Positions 25,881 to 37,400 of a DNA stretch of 64,000 nt are shown piece after piece. The position numbers were made by a program, and so were the translations under genes. How positions within the stretch are numbered: position 1 is the stretch's first letter; each line of letters opens with the position of its first letter. Under the pieces are notes generated by a model. That model searched no databases. It had not been told where the DNA came from and saw nothing but the letters and a program-made list of their open reading frames with translations. The stretch is from Coenobita brevimanus (taxonomy: Eukaryota > Arthropoda > Malacostraca > Decapoda > Coenobitidae). The stretch spans positions 10,809,547-10,873,546 of the forward strand of contig CM064713.1 in NCBI GenBank assembly GCA_032717465.1. Reading direction: 5' to 3'.

Positions 25881-26275
25881 CTGAGTGACTTATGCTGGAA
25901 GTTACCGTTCCGCTAAGTGCGCATGCGCCGAGTGACCGTTTAGCTTTTATTTTGAAAGTATCCGCATGTTATCTAAAATTTTGTGCCATTTATCAACAAC
26001 ATTGTATGAAATACATGTCAGAAAGATAGTTGGACGTCTTATCGACCAGCAGGTAACTCTAGGTCGATATATGGATATATATAAATAAAGATATATATGT
26101 ATGTTAAAAGCAGATTGTGAAATTAGTCATTTCGTGAATTAAGATTAGTTTCGTTTAAGTTTATTTAGGTTAGGTTGATCTACGATAAGGTTAGGTTAAG
26201 GTTAGGTTAGGTTTGGTTAGGTTAAGTTAAGCTTAATAGAGAAGGGAACGGTAACTTCCAGCATAAAGTCACTCC
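25881..26275. mobile_element. MITE-like element with about 30-bp inverted ends
   Basis: The left end starts CTGAGTGACTTATGCTGGAA and continues GTTACCGTTCC. The right end, reverse-complemented, starts CGGAGTGACTTTATGCTGGA and continues AGTTACCGTTCCC. The interior is non-coding and carries a block of TTAGG-like units. No clear target duplication (TCCA on the left, TGCA on the right). Superfamily unknown. Confidence 0.7.
26167..26232 (+). repeat. TTAGG-type telomere-like repeat block
   Basis: Several exact TTAGG units and variants (TTAAGG, TTTGG, TTAAG) lie in a row inside the MITE-like element. TTAGG is the arthropod telomere unit. Similar GGTTA runs are also common interstitially in arthropods. 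Confidence 0.75.
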
Positions 26276-26359
26276 GTGCATATGACAGGATTTATTTCCA
26301 ATAATTCCCCCCCCCACACACACACTGTCTACTTATACTGCACGTCATTCGTCCTAGCG

Positions 26360-26398
<39 letters not shown>

Positions 26399-26458
26399 GA
26401 TCTTCCCCTATATTCACTCACAGTCTTCTGTGTGTGTGTGTGTGTGTGTGTGTGTTCT
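26276..26458. other. Microsatellites (TC)n and (TG)n
   Basis: (TC)n at about 26364-26394 and (TG)n at about 26430-26456 lie between the MITE-like element and the CR1 3' end. Confidence 0.85.
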
Positions 26459-27199
26459 TATCTAACTGTATCTTTACAGGAATGAGTCAAGCTCTTACTG
26501 TCCCGTGTCTTAAACAATTTACATCATACATCTCCTTAAATTTTACTTCATTTGGTAGTCCATTCCACTGATGAATTGCCCTATTTGAGAAACTAAATTT
26601 CTTTACGTCTTTATCGCCTCCCTGTTTATGCAGTTTTTTGCATTGTCATCTTGCTGATGCTTCCCCATAGGTTATATATTCATTATGTCTATTTTCTCCT
26701 CTGATATGCATTTATATAGCATAATCATGTCTCCTCTTTTCGTTCTCTCCTGTAGTGTTGCAGATTCAGTTTTTCTAGTTTTTCTTCGTAGCTTAGATCC
26801 CTTAAGCTTGGTACCTACAGTATCTTGTAGCTGCCCTTTGAAGTTTTTCAATCTTATCTATGTGTCTTTTGAGATGAGGATTCCAGGCTACTGATGTATA
26901 TTCCAGGCTTCGTCTGATGAATGATGTTATTATCTTTCTCAGCATGTCTTCATTTATGTATATGAATGCTACGAAGTATTCTCATATTTTCAAGCAGTGT
27001 ATACATGTTCCGTACCTTCTCACTGATGTGGTCAACCGGAGATAATGTTACTGGTAGTCACACCTAGGTCCTTCTCACTTTCTGATATGTGTAGGGTTTT
27101 ATTTCCTAACTTATAATCCCAATCTGGTCTTTTCCCACTTGTACCAAACTTGATTACATGACACTTGTGTATCCTGAATTCCACTTGCCATGTTTTACT

Positions 27200-29292
27200 C
27201 CATTCATGAAGTTATTTAATACTTCTTGTAGCTCTTTACAAGTGTTGTGTTAGTAATCCTCCTTTGTATTTTTGCATCACCAGCAAACTTATTAAGATAG
27301 CTTTCATTTCCAGTGTTACTGTCTATGTCATTTATATACACTAAAGACATAATTGGTGCCAGCACTAAGCCCTTTGGAACTCCGCTAGTCACTTCCCTCC
27401 ATGATGAGTAATTTCCCCTTAGTACTTTTCTCATTTCCCTTCTTCTGAGAGAATCTTGCATCCAACAGTACAATTTGCCTCGGATTCCTCCTTGATGGTA
27501 CAGTTTCCATAAAAGTCTTTGGTGCGGTACTCTGTCAAATGCTTTCCCGAAATCTAGATACATACTGTCCACCCACCTTTCTCTTTTCTGTAATGTTTCT
27601 GGAACTCTGTCATAGTAACCTAATAGTTTAGTAACATGATTTTCCCTTTCTGAAACCAAAATGCCTTTCTGTTATCCTATTGTGTTCTTCTAGATGGTTT
27701 ACCCAAACTTTTCTTATCAGCTTTTCCAGTATCTTAATTACAACACTGGTTAGTGATACTGGTCGGTAGTTGAGTGGATTTTATCCATTCCCTTTCTTGA
27801 ATAAGGGAACAATGTTTGCTTTCTCCCAAATATCAGGTAGTTTATCTTGATCCAAGGATTCCTTGATTATTAAAGATAATGGTCTACTTAACTCCTTTGC
27901 CAATTCATGTAGCACTCAGCATGAAATGTCATCAGGACCATTTGTGTTTCCTTTGTCTGATTTACTTAACTCCTCCTGTATTCCTTTTTCTGATATTTGT
28001 ATATCTGATAATATGTGTGGGCACTCATGTTCCATATCATCCCTCTCAAAATGATTTTCTTCTGTAAAATCTGATTGGAAATTCTTATTTAGTGTTTCAC
28101 CAATATCTTTCTCTTGTGTATAGATGATCCCCTAATCCGTAATGGATTGTATTTTATCTTTTACTTTGGTTTTGCTTTGGATGTAGATGTAAAATAGCTT
28201 CGGTTGATCACTACTTTTATTTATAATGTCTTCCTCAAACTGTTTTTGGCCTTCTTCTCCCTATTTTTGTATAATCGTTTCTTGCTTGTTTATAGTTGTT
28301 ATATGCCCTCTCACTACTGTCTTGTGTATCTGTTCCACAGCTAGTCTCTTTTTTCTTTTGATTTTTTACCTTCTTTATTAAACCATTTTTTTTTTTTTTT
28401 TTTTTTATTTGTACTTCTTTGTGCTGAGGGATGTAATTTTGGACTCCTATTTCATAAAGTTCACAGAATTTTCTATATATAACATTTAATTCTTGTCCTC
28501 TAAGCCCTTTTTCCCAATCTATTTCTAAGAAGTATTTATTTAGGTCATGACAGTTGCCCTTTTTGTAATTAAGGCTTTATTTTTAACTTTTACTACTGTT
28601 AACTATGTCACATGCAGTCCTGAAGTTGCAATTTAATACTCCTTGGTCGCTTTTGCCGAATGGAGGGTGATACATTATATTGAAAATATAATTTTCTTGC
28701 TTTGTAAATATAAGATCTAGTACTGATGGAACATCAAGTTCTCTTTTTCCGGTGCTTTCCTTTACATGTTGTGTTACGAAAAACTCTTGCAGAAGATCCA
28801 GGAGCTTTTGGTTCAAACATCTTTCCTGCTTCTTATAGCTAGAGTATTCCAATTTATATTTTTATTGAAATCTCCAGTTAGTATAATTCTTTCAGATTTC
28901 TCCTCCATTCTTTGTAGTAATGCTTTTAAAATTTGGATTGTACTCTCTGCCAGGTCTTCATATTTGCCTCTTTCCCAAGTGTTTGATCTGGGTGGCATGT
29001 ACAAATTTGCCACAGTTACTTTCCCTTCATATGTATTAATCTCTACTGCAGTCAGTTCTACTTGTATCTAGTTCTATTTCTTAAACTTGCAGATTTTTCT
29101 TTGTTAATATTATAATTTCTCCTCCTTTTTTTAAGTTCCTATCTGTTCTCCATGTATTGTATTCCCTTAGGTTTAGGATATCGTTTAATAGCCTTGATGT
29201 TAATTTTGTTTCAGTTAGGCCAATAATATGTGGTTCATTTTCTTTGATATAATCATTCCTCACTAATAATTTAGATACCATTCCATCCACAT
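27200..29292 (-). pseudogene. CR1 ORF2, endonuclease and reverse transcriptase, dead
   Basis: The endonuclease pieces are HIIGLTETKLTSRLL (about 29225), NLYMPPRSNTWERGKY with IILTGDFNKNINW (29010-28855) and a C-terminal part with DLIFTKQEN (28700). The RT pieces are NYRPVSLTSVVIKILEKLIR (about 27775), HFGFRKGKSC (27690), motif A DSMYLDFGKAFDRVPH (27570), motif B TSGVPKGLVLAP (27390) and motif C KFAGDAKI (27290), where the usual Y/F-A-D-D is F-A-G-D. The loss of a catalytic Asp there and several frameshifts rule out activity. The RT would have copied the element's RNA at the target site in the nucleus. Confidence 0.82.
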
Positions 29293-29329
29293 TAGAGTAG
29301 GCCTACATCAACTTAATCATCTTGTTTAC

Positions 29330-30455
29330 ATACTTGTCATGACTTGGGTCGACTTCCTTCATCCTTTTATTTCCCTCCTGGTTATGTACCACTTTCGAAC
29401 CTGCAATCCAATTACTTTGTAAAAAAATGTGTTCTTCACTTCCTCTGATCTTCCCTCGTTCTTTGTTTTTGCCTCCTTCCTCTTCTCTTTTAATGATCTC
29501 AGTTCCTCTTGGGTCAGGCATCTTTTTATCCATACATTTTTGAATTCCTCTTTTTCCATAAGTTTGTTTAAAATTTTTAGTATCTCCCCCAGTGTTTGCA
29601 TTCTGGAAGGTTACTTTCAGTGGCCTTGACTTATTTCTCTCATATATCCCTAGCCTTTGGTTTTCCTCTATGTCCTATTACAGATTACCTCTGATATTTC
29701 CTTCAATATGCTCATTACATTTTCCATTTTCTTTTTGTCTCTCAAAATCTTGTTTTTTTTATTTCTTCCTCCTCCATACCAGTAATTACAATAGATTTGT
29801 TGATATCTGATGAATCTCTGACGAAGTTTAGAGTCTTATGGATTATTTTCTTCACATCCTTTTTAATGCTCTTTTCTTCTACTCTTGTTTCTAAGTCTTT
29901 CTTTACTTTCACCATTTCAGTATACGTAGTTTCTACATCATTTTTGTAGCTTTGCATTGCTTCATTCACTTGGGTTATCTTCTCCTCAATATCATTGCTA
30001 TGATCTATCAGAGTGCTTGCTTGCCTTATTGTCTCTGTATCATTTCTGAACTCTTCCATAATATTCTCGTGATTGACAACTGTGCATGCCATTTCACTAA
30101 TCTTCTTTCTAAGTGTACCCAACTCATCTGACAGCTCATCTACTGTTGTGTCTTTCTTGTTTACATCCTTTACTAATTTATCATTTTCCTCTTTCTGCAT
30201 GTCCAATTGCTTCTTAATTTCATTAATTTCACTCTGAAATGCCTTCTCTAATCTGTGTACCCGTTCTACCAGCTTATTGTACATCTCCATTTCAACCAGT
30301 TCTTGGTAGAAATCTTGTTTTCTACCTTTATCCTTTTTCTTAACTTCTTCCATATTTGCTTTACTAAAGATGGTGGTCATGTACTTACAGTTTTGCATTC
30401 CTTGGTGCATGCTGCAGACTAAACATTTAACAGCTGATGAGCTTGCTTGGTGCAT
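29330..30455 (-). pseudogene. CR1 ORF1 (nucleic-acid-binding, coiled coil)
   Basis: The ATG at 30455 opens MHQASSSAVKCLVCSMHQGM. The C-x2-C..H..C cluster looks like a shortened zinc/PHD-type finger seen at the start of CR1 ORF1 proteins. Residues about 45-200 are strongly helical and charged (LVERVHRLEKAFQSEINEIK), a coiled coil that would trimerise. In another frame near 29630-29360, RPLKVTFQNAN, EILKILNKLM and RKEAKTKNEG resemble the RRM/C-terminal part of LINE ORF1. A break near 29742 separates the pieces. Confidence 0.72.
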
Positions 30456-30575
30456 TCCAGCACTACTTTGCTGTTTTTTGTTATTTGAACAACACTTTTG
30501 CTTAAACTTTCTTTTTTATATTAGTTTAACCTACAGTAGTACAGAGCTTGACTCATATAAAGATACTATTTAGGT

Positions 30576-31722
30576 ATGGCCAGTTGTGGCCAAGATTGGC
30601 CAAACACAGAGCTATGTGTCGTACGTCCTGCCTTTCTGGCGTCTCGTGTGTGTGTGTGTGTGTGTAAATGAAATGCCTGTATATTTTGTTTTTATTTATT
30701 CTGGGTTTTCACACGGCTAATTTTCATAGCAGTCTATACTCTCCTCATCGCACATTAACCGCGTTAGTAAGAATACATCTTCCATAAATATTTCTGCTAC
30801 GGCCACATGATTGTACTCAGGTAATTAGAGACCTACTGTGCCAGATGTGTAGGAAACAGCCTCCATTCATCCCTCTTTTGCAGTAATATCTTAGTATCAA
30901 CCATAGACAGTGCATAAGCAATTTCACTCATCATAGAAGTATCCTATTCGCTGCTAGGCATCATTCCTTAAATTAGCCACAGTCGTACTGCTTAAACAAT
31001 AAATTAATAGGTAAATAAAAAATGAAAACTGTCACCATACTGAAGGAGTTGAGGTAGTGTGAATCTAACCTTTTTCCTCTCAGATGTCTCTCGTCAGCCG
31101 ACTGAAGTCCCCCAGGATGGTCATTTCGCTCAATAATGAACCACATTGAACTTTGAAACCAGTAAATTGGGACTTTACCGAAAATATAATGTTAAATAAT
31201 AGCCTACGATTGGTGGTGTCCCACTTCCTGGGACTGGTTGTTCACAGTTTCTGTGTGTGGAGAGGAGGGGGGTGTTGAGGGGGGAGGTTGCTGTAGTTTG
31301 GAAGGACATAGAACCTTTGAAATAAATAGAAGTGACATTCATCACAAAGTCTGTGGTACAACACAGACCTACTGCGAAGTTGAATAACCACAGGAGGTGC
31401 AGATAATACAACACGAAATCCACACACAGAAACCGCAATGGCAATATACTAGGAACGCAGAATATGGATAATAAAGAGGAATGGCTTTTACCTTAGTTTT
31501 AATATATACATGAAGTTCTATAACCAAACGTGGACAGAAAAACCTAGACATGAAGTAAACAAAGCGCGATGCACTGACGATGGGGGTCGGGACTGAGAAG
31601 AGGGGATGATCTAAATTCTGTAATAGTTAAAAGTGATGATGGCCTTTACCTTAGTCGGACTGTGTGTAAATATTTGCACCCGTAATAGTCATGGCCCAAT
31701 TAATTGGGCGTCCACATGCAGT

Positions 31723-31724
<2 letters not shown>
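30576..31724. other. Unassigned sequence
   Basis: Contains a short (GT)n run at about 30646-30665 and a G-rich strand at 31255-31290. Two similar phrases, GGCTTTTACCTTAGT (31482) and GGCCTTTACCTTAGT (31640), suggest a small local duplication. No gene is seen. Confidence 0.5.

Positions 31725-31807
<83 letters not shown>
31725..31807. repeat. (TA)n microsatellite
   Basis: Perfect (TA)n of about 83 bp. Confidence 0.95.
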
Positions 31808-31809
<2 letters not shown>

Positions 31810-31986
31810 TCATCTCGTGCAGCTAGAATTGCCACTTATCCCTCTAAGAAGAAGTTGCTAACTGGACACCAATTAATGGAGATCCGTCGACTATAAGGGC
31901 ATCACAGACCTGTTATTGCTCAGTACCTCTCTCGGCTACCTCCCTTTCCTTGGGGGAAGCAGCCTAGGTATATAGATAGATTGATA

Positions 31987-32310
31987 TCATCATCATCATC
32001 AGCCGTTGAGGTCCACTGCAGGACCGGCCTATCCCTACCAAAGCAGGGACGATACAGCCAATGTATCTCTACCCAGTGGCTTAGGCTGCCTGGTACAGAC
32101 TGTATGTAGGATAAGTGCTTGTGAATGTAATTGTACCGTTGGAGTGGCTTTGGATGCGTGTGTAGTCTGTGAACCAGGTGTAATCCGCCCGTCTTAAGCC
32201 GACTGGGTGCAGGCATACTAGTATACGACACTGGTTCAACCATAGCACCCCCTGTGTCCGCCAAAGTGGTCAGTGGCTTGTGAACGCTTCCAAAAGTTTT
32301 TATAACTCTG
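31987..32310 (-). repeat. tRNA-derived SINE, head-less copy (S2)
   Basis: The body matches S1 (330-702) and S3 (52225-52620): AGTGTCGTATACTAGTATGC, GGCTGTATCGTCCCTGC and GGATAGGCCGGTCCTGCAGT on the minus strand. The 3' end is a clean (GATGAT)n tail after CAACGGCT. The tRNA-like head is missing and replaced at 32311 by (CATC/TATC)n, so the copy is 5' truncated and would have no promoter. Confidence 0.85.
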
Positions 32311-32353
32311 CCCATCTATCTATCTATCTATCTATCTATATATATATATATAT
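32311..32353. repeat. (ATCT)n and (TA)n microsatellite, left flank of the Gmr1 element
   Basis: Tetranucleotide repeat passing into (TA)n. The LTR element begins directly at the last AT of the array. Confidence 0.9.
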
Positions 32354-33185
32354 TGTTACATAGCCTATAATTTCATCATCCTTTGTATAATTCTAACATA
32401 CAGTTGCTGCATGTTTGATCACGATTCGCCTCGTGGCTTCCATAGTGACCAAGCATCCGTGTTCTACCTCACTCCCCCGTTCTCCTCCCTTATAGTAGAG
32501 TAAGTCGTTCTTTCTGTTGTTCAGAGCAGGAGTGTCAACTCTTTGTCCCCTATGGCTTCATTTGCGCGTCCTTCTTACAAGTTGTATCAAGCTCTGCCGG
32601 CCCCTATATAATGAGCTCAGTCTCTGCATTAATTGCCACTTAGATCTAGTCCTCATTTTGTTCACATCTCTGTCCTCCCCTGTACAGTCGTAATTATTTT
32701 TGTGGGTGCTCAGGAAGTCTCCAACCATCTAGCTGCTGTGTAATTTGAGTATGAGTGATGTTACATTTTTTTTCTTGTACTGTATAGCATAAGGTGTTAA
32801 TTCGTAGGCCTTGGTAAGGTTTTTGTGATTCATATGAAGTTTTTGATGTCAGCCATTGTTAATAATAGTTTGTATCTGTAATTGTATATTTTGCATTAAC
32901 TGAGCATTATCCGGTTTTCTCATTTTATCAGGGCTGACTTAGATAAATTTACTCTTGCTAATTTCGTGTTAATAGAGGCTATTGCAGTTAACCATATATT
33001 TAACCTGTTTTTTTGCCATTACGTTATCCTTATGAGTCCTGAATGTTTAGTTGTTAGTTTGTGCATTAAACTTGACCTTGTAATTTTACCTAACTCTTTT
33101 GTTTTGAACCTGGAACTTTGCGGGACAGTAGTGATTTTTAGTATTCTCACTTGAAGTTTTCATTATCTCTCTCTGTTCCGTAATA
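32354..33185 (+). repeat. 5' LTR of LTR-2
   Basis: Begins TGTTACATAGCCTATAATTT and ends CCGTAATA; the 3' LTR ends CCGTAACA. A TATATAATGAG motif at 32605-32615 (also in the 3' LTR at 38200) could be the TATA box of the element. Confidence 0.92.
32605..32615 (+). promoter_or_regulatory. Possible TATA box in 5' LTR
   Basis: CCCCTATATAATGAGCTCAG is the same in both LTRs and lies where a U3/R boundary could be. No transcription start is known, so this is inference. Confidence 0.4.
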
Positions 33186-33191
33186 TAAATT

Positions 33192-33211
33192 TGGCGACCT
33201 CTTATCAGGAT
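33192..33211 (+). other. Primer-binding site of LTR-2
   Basis: TGGCGACCTCTTATCAGGAT starts six bases after the 5' LTR. The first ten bases and the CAGGAT block are shared with the primer-binding site of LTR-1. Confidence 0.7.
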
Positions 33212-33266
33212 ATTCAGGATCTTATCATAAGGATATTGCTTGATATTTTGTAACTGTGATTTATTC

Positions 33267-34490
33267 ATGATGTCTACTATTACTACGCTTGATGAAGCCA
33301 AAGATTTTTTGTCAAATGTGCAAACAGTGTTTGATGTAGAAAACAGAACAAAGAATGAACTTAAGCTTGTTGCTCAACAATTGGGAATTGCTGTTCGCTC
33401 TCATCATTCTAAAGATCAAATTGTTGACATGATTAATGAAAGCTTGTTTAATGTAACTCCTCCAGATGAGCAAACGCAGATTGAAATAGCTAAGTTATAG
33501 CTAGCCCTGCAGGAGGCTCGTGCTAAGGAGGCTGAGTTTCAGGCAAATGCTAAGGAGGCTGAGTTTCAGGCAAATGCTAAGGAGGCTGAGTTTCAGGCTC
33601 GTGCTAAGAAGGCTGAGTTTCAGGCACAAGTTGAACTTGCTAGGATTCAGGCAGACCATGAGTATCGCATGAAACAAGGTGGAACTGGATCATCTAGCTC
33701 TGATGATTTTGATGTGGCTAAAAATGTTAAACTTGTCCCTCCTTTTAATGAATCTGATTTAACAAAGTATTTTCAGTTGTTTGAGAGGGTAGCTACAGGT
33801 TTTAATTGGCCCAAAAAGTATTGGCCAGTACTCCTTCAAACTGTTCTCACCGGTAAAGCTCAAGTAACTTATGCATCTTTGCCTCAGGATCAATCTGATA
33901 ATTATGATGTAGTTAAGAGCTTGATTCTTAAGGCCTATGAGCTTGTTCCTGAAACCTATAGAGTAAAATTTAGGACAACTTATAAGCAAGATAAGCAATC
34001 CCATGTTGAGAATGCAAAAATCAAAGAAGGTCTGTTAGAGCAGTGGTTAAATTCTAAGAATGTGGATTCTGATTTTGGTAAATTTAAGCAGATGATTTTG
34101 CTGGAGGACTTCAAAAGGTGTATTAATAAAGATGTAAGCCTATATCTTGATGAGAAAAGAATAGATAATTTGTCTGATGCTGCAGTTTTAGCTGCTGAGT
34201 ATGTTGTCACTAACAAGAGATATTCTAAAGAAAAAAGGAAAGCTGAGAGTATGTACGTTGCCTCTACTCAGAGTACAGGTAACAGGAAAGAGAATAAAGA
34301 TGATGTTTCTCAGGAAGTAAATACCAGCTCCACCTCTAGATTTCAGAAAAGTAAATATACTTATTGTAGTAAGCTTGGTCATACTAAGGAGAAATGTTTC
34401 AGGAGACAGCGTGATGTGAACAAAAAGGAGTCTTTAATATTCATTCAATTGGTCTGCTGTCCACCCTTGAGAGTTCCCGGAATTCTTTAA
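33267..34490 (+). pseudogene. LTR-2 gag
   Basis: The ATG at 33267 (a second at 33270) opens MMSTITTLDEAKDFLSNVQT. The frame is broken once, by TAG at 33498-33500, where the surrounding repeat suggests an original Gln codon, and is otherwise open to 34490. After the stop come four 9-residue repeats (AKEAEFQAN type, coiled coil). A capsid-like part follows: PPFNESDLTKYFQLFERVA, ATGFNWPKKYWPVLLQTVLT and LILKAYELVPETYRVKF. This is the retroviral capsid/SCAN-like motif. A CCHC-type knuckle near 34356 has Tyr in place of the first Cys (YTYCSKLGHTKEKC). Gag would form the particle that carries the RNA. Confidence 0.9.
33522..33629 (+). repeat. 4 x 27-bp in-frame repeat in gag
   Basis: Four units of GCTAAGGAGGCTGAGTTTCA plus seven bases keep the frame and encode AKEAEFQ-x-x. 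LTR-1 gag has a different repeat (REYEREQ) at the corresponding place. Confidence 0.9.
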
Positions 34491-37400
34491 CCGAGTTAAC
34501 TGAACCTGCTTTGAGGGGTAAATTAAATTCTCATGATGAAGCTCCTCTTTTGAGCAGTAACGTGGGTGACACTCTCAAGAGTTCATGTGCTAATTTCCTG
34601 TCTGATGGTTTTGTCAGTCTTCTGGACAGTAATGACAGGAAATCAGTTAAAATATATCATGATACAGGTGCTTGCCAATCCCGTATGCTGACCAGTGTTC
34701 TAGGCTCTAATGTTAATTCCTCTGATGAAACTGTAATCTTACAAGGTGTAGGGAATAATTACTTCTCTGTCCCTCTGTGCAGAGTGAATTTAGAGTCTGA
34801 TTTTGTTAATGGTTCCGTTATGGTTGGGTTGGTTGAGACACTCCCAATGTCAGGTGTAACTTTCTTACTTGGAAATGATATTGGTGGAAGTCAAGTGTGT
34901 CCAGCTCCTCAGTTGTCTAGTGAACCAGTGACTGCGACCCAGGATTGTGATATCCCTGACGTGTTCTCTGCATGTGCTGTCACTAGGGCTAAGTCTAAAG
35001 TTACTGGTGACTTAGAGGATAATGATGATGATGTTATCCTAGCTGACACTTTTCTTGCTAATTTGGACCACTCACCAGATGAGGCAGTACCCCGTAGTGC
35101 TGATAATTTGTCTCATCAAGAGTTGGTTGAGTTGCAGGTTGCTGACCCTGAGTTGAAAGGTCTAGCTAACTCTGCTTGCAATGAGGAAGAGTCAGCTGGT
35201 GCTTCTACTTGTTATTATATAAAGTTAGGAGTACTTATGAGGAAGTGGAGACCCCCAACAGCATCAGCCGACTGTGAATGGGAGGTTGTACATCAAGTTG
35301 TCATCCTTCGTGTTTGTAGGCAGGATATCATTAGAGTGGCTCATGATTCCAGTTTGGCAGGATACCTTGGAGTGAGGAAGACTGTGGCACGCATTTTGAA
35401 ACACTTCTACTGGCCAGGTATCTTCAGAGATGTTTCCTGGTATTGTAAGTCTTGTCACACCTGTCAAGTTGTGGGGAAGTGTAATCAGACCGAAAAGGTT
35501 GCACCTCTAGTTCCCATTCCTACTTTTGAGGCGCCATTCACCCGTGTGTTGGTGGATATTGTGGGCCCTCTTCCTAAGACTTCTTCAGGATTTTCTTATG
35601 TGTTGACCCTGATTGATATGGCTACTCGTTATCCTGAATCCATTCCACTTAGAAATATCTCAGCAAAGAACGTGGTTAAGGAAATGCTAGGATTCTTCAC
35701 CAAGTTTGGTCTACCCAAGGAGGTACAGTCAGACCGGGGAAGTAATTTCATGTCAAATGTTTTCAAGCAGTCTCTGAAAGAGTTGGGCATCACCCAGATC
35801 ACGTCTTCAGCTTACCATCCCCAGACCCAAGGAGCGTTGGAGAGATATCATCAAACACTCAAATCGATGCTCAAGAAATACAGTTTGGAACATCAGAAAG
35901 ACTGGGATAAAGGTCTTCCATTCGTTGTATTTGCCGCAAGAGAATCTCCAAATGAATCACTGGGCTTCTCACCCTTTGAACTACTGTTTGGCCATGAAGT
36001 TAGAGGATCCCTTAAGCTACTTAAGGAATGCTGCCTGTCGGAGGAAGATGACGTCAACCTGCTGGAGTATGTGATGAAGTTCAAAGAACGGCTGTCCACT
36101 GCCCTACAGCTGGCGAGAGAGAATTTAGGAGCTGCTCAGGAGAAGATGAAGACTTGGTATGATAAGAAGTCCAGGTTACGCCACTTTCAGCCAGGAGATC
36201 AGGTTTTGATTCTGCTACCGGTGCATGGGCAACCTCTTCAAGCCAAGTTTAGTGGTCCTTATTTCGTGGAGAAGAAACTCAGTGATGTCAACTATGTCAT
36301 CGCCACACCAGATCGTAGAAAGAACAAGCAACTTTGTCACATGAACATGCTAAAGTTATATCACAGGCGGGAAGAAAATAACCCAGTCTGCACTGTAGCT
36401 GTTCCACCCGAGTCTGCAAGTGAAGTTCTCCCATGCAGCATGAGCCTGAGTGATAGTTTGGGGAAGAATCCTGATATCATGAATGATCTCCAGACTGAGT
36501 TTTCTCATCTAGCTCCCGAGGAAAGGCAGGAGTTTTCAGCATTACTGCAGGAGTACCCGCAAGTGTTCCGTGCCACTCCAGGAAGAACCACTGTGTTGAT
36601 GCATGATGTCGATGTTGGAGACGCAAAGCCAATTAAACTGCCTCCTTACCGTGTGAACCCAGTGAAAGTTCCTCTCATTCAGAAGGAGCTTGGCTACCTG
36701 TTGGACCACAAGATGATTGAGCCCTGTCAGAGCGAGTGGAGTTCTACTGTGACTCTGGTCCCTAAGCCAGGGGGGTCACAGCGGCTTTGCATCGACTACA
36801 GACGTGTTAATCAGATAACCAAAACAGACACTTACCCTCTCCCTTGTGTGAAAGATTGCATAGACAAGATCGGAAAGGCTAGGTACATAAGTAAGTTTGA
36901 TTTGTTAAAGGGATACTGGCAAGTACCTATGAATGAACGTGCTAGGGAGATCTCATGTTTTGTAACACTAGGAAAGACTTTTGCATGTTCTGTAATGCCA
37001 TATGGTATGAAGAATGCACCAGCCACATTTCAGAAGCCCATGAATGTTGTAACAGAGGGTTTGGCAGGGTGTGTTGTTTATATTGATGATGTATTAATCT
37101 TCAGTGACAGCTGGAAAGATCACCTATGCCATGTCAGTAAATTTCTTGAGCTTTTGGTTCAGGCTAATCTTGTAGCTAATTTATCAAAGTTTGAGTTTGG
37201 TCAAGCTAAAGTTCAGTACCTTGGGTACGTGATTGGTGATGGACACGTTGCACCACCAGCAGCTAAGGTTCAGGTTACAAGTGATCTTCCTAGGCCTAAA
37301 AGTAGGAAAAAGCTACAAAGATTTTTGGATATGGTAGGTTATTACAGGAGATTTGTTCTTAACTTTTCAATTCTTGTATCACCACTTACAGACCTACTGA

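Larger units (their letters stand above)
26459..30575 (-). mobile_element. CR1-type LINE, about 4.1 kb
   Basis: Two reading regions follow in the sense direction: ORF1 (30455 to about 29330) and ORF2 (about 29292 to 27200). A 3' untranslated region ends near 26459 in a GATACAGTTAGATAAG tail. The order ORF1 with zinc/coiled-coil, ORF2 with APE and RT, and the RT wording fit the CR1 clade. Copies of GAGTCAAGCTCT with TATCTTTA lie at both ends in opposite orientation (26469-26500 and 30543-30572). The copy is nearly full length but dead. Confidence 0.82.
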
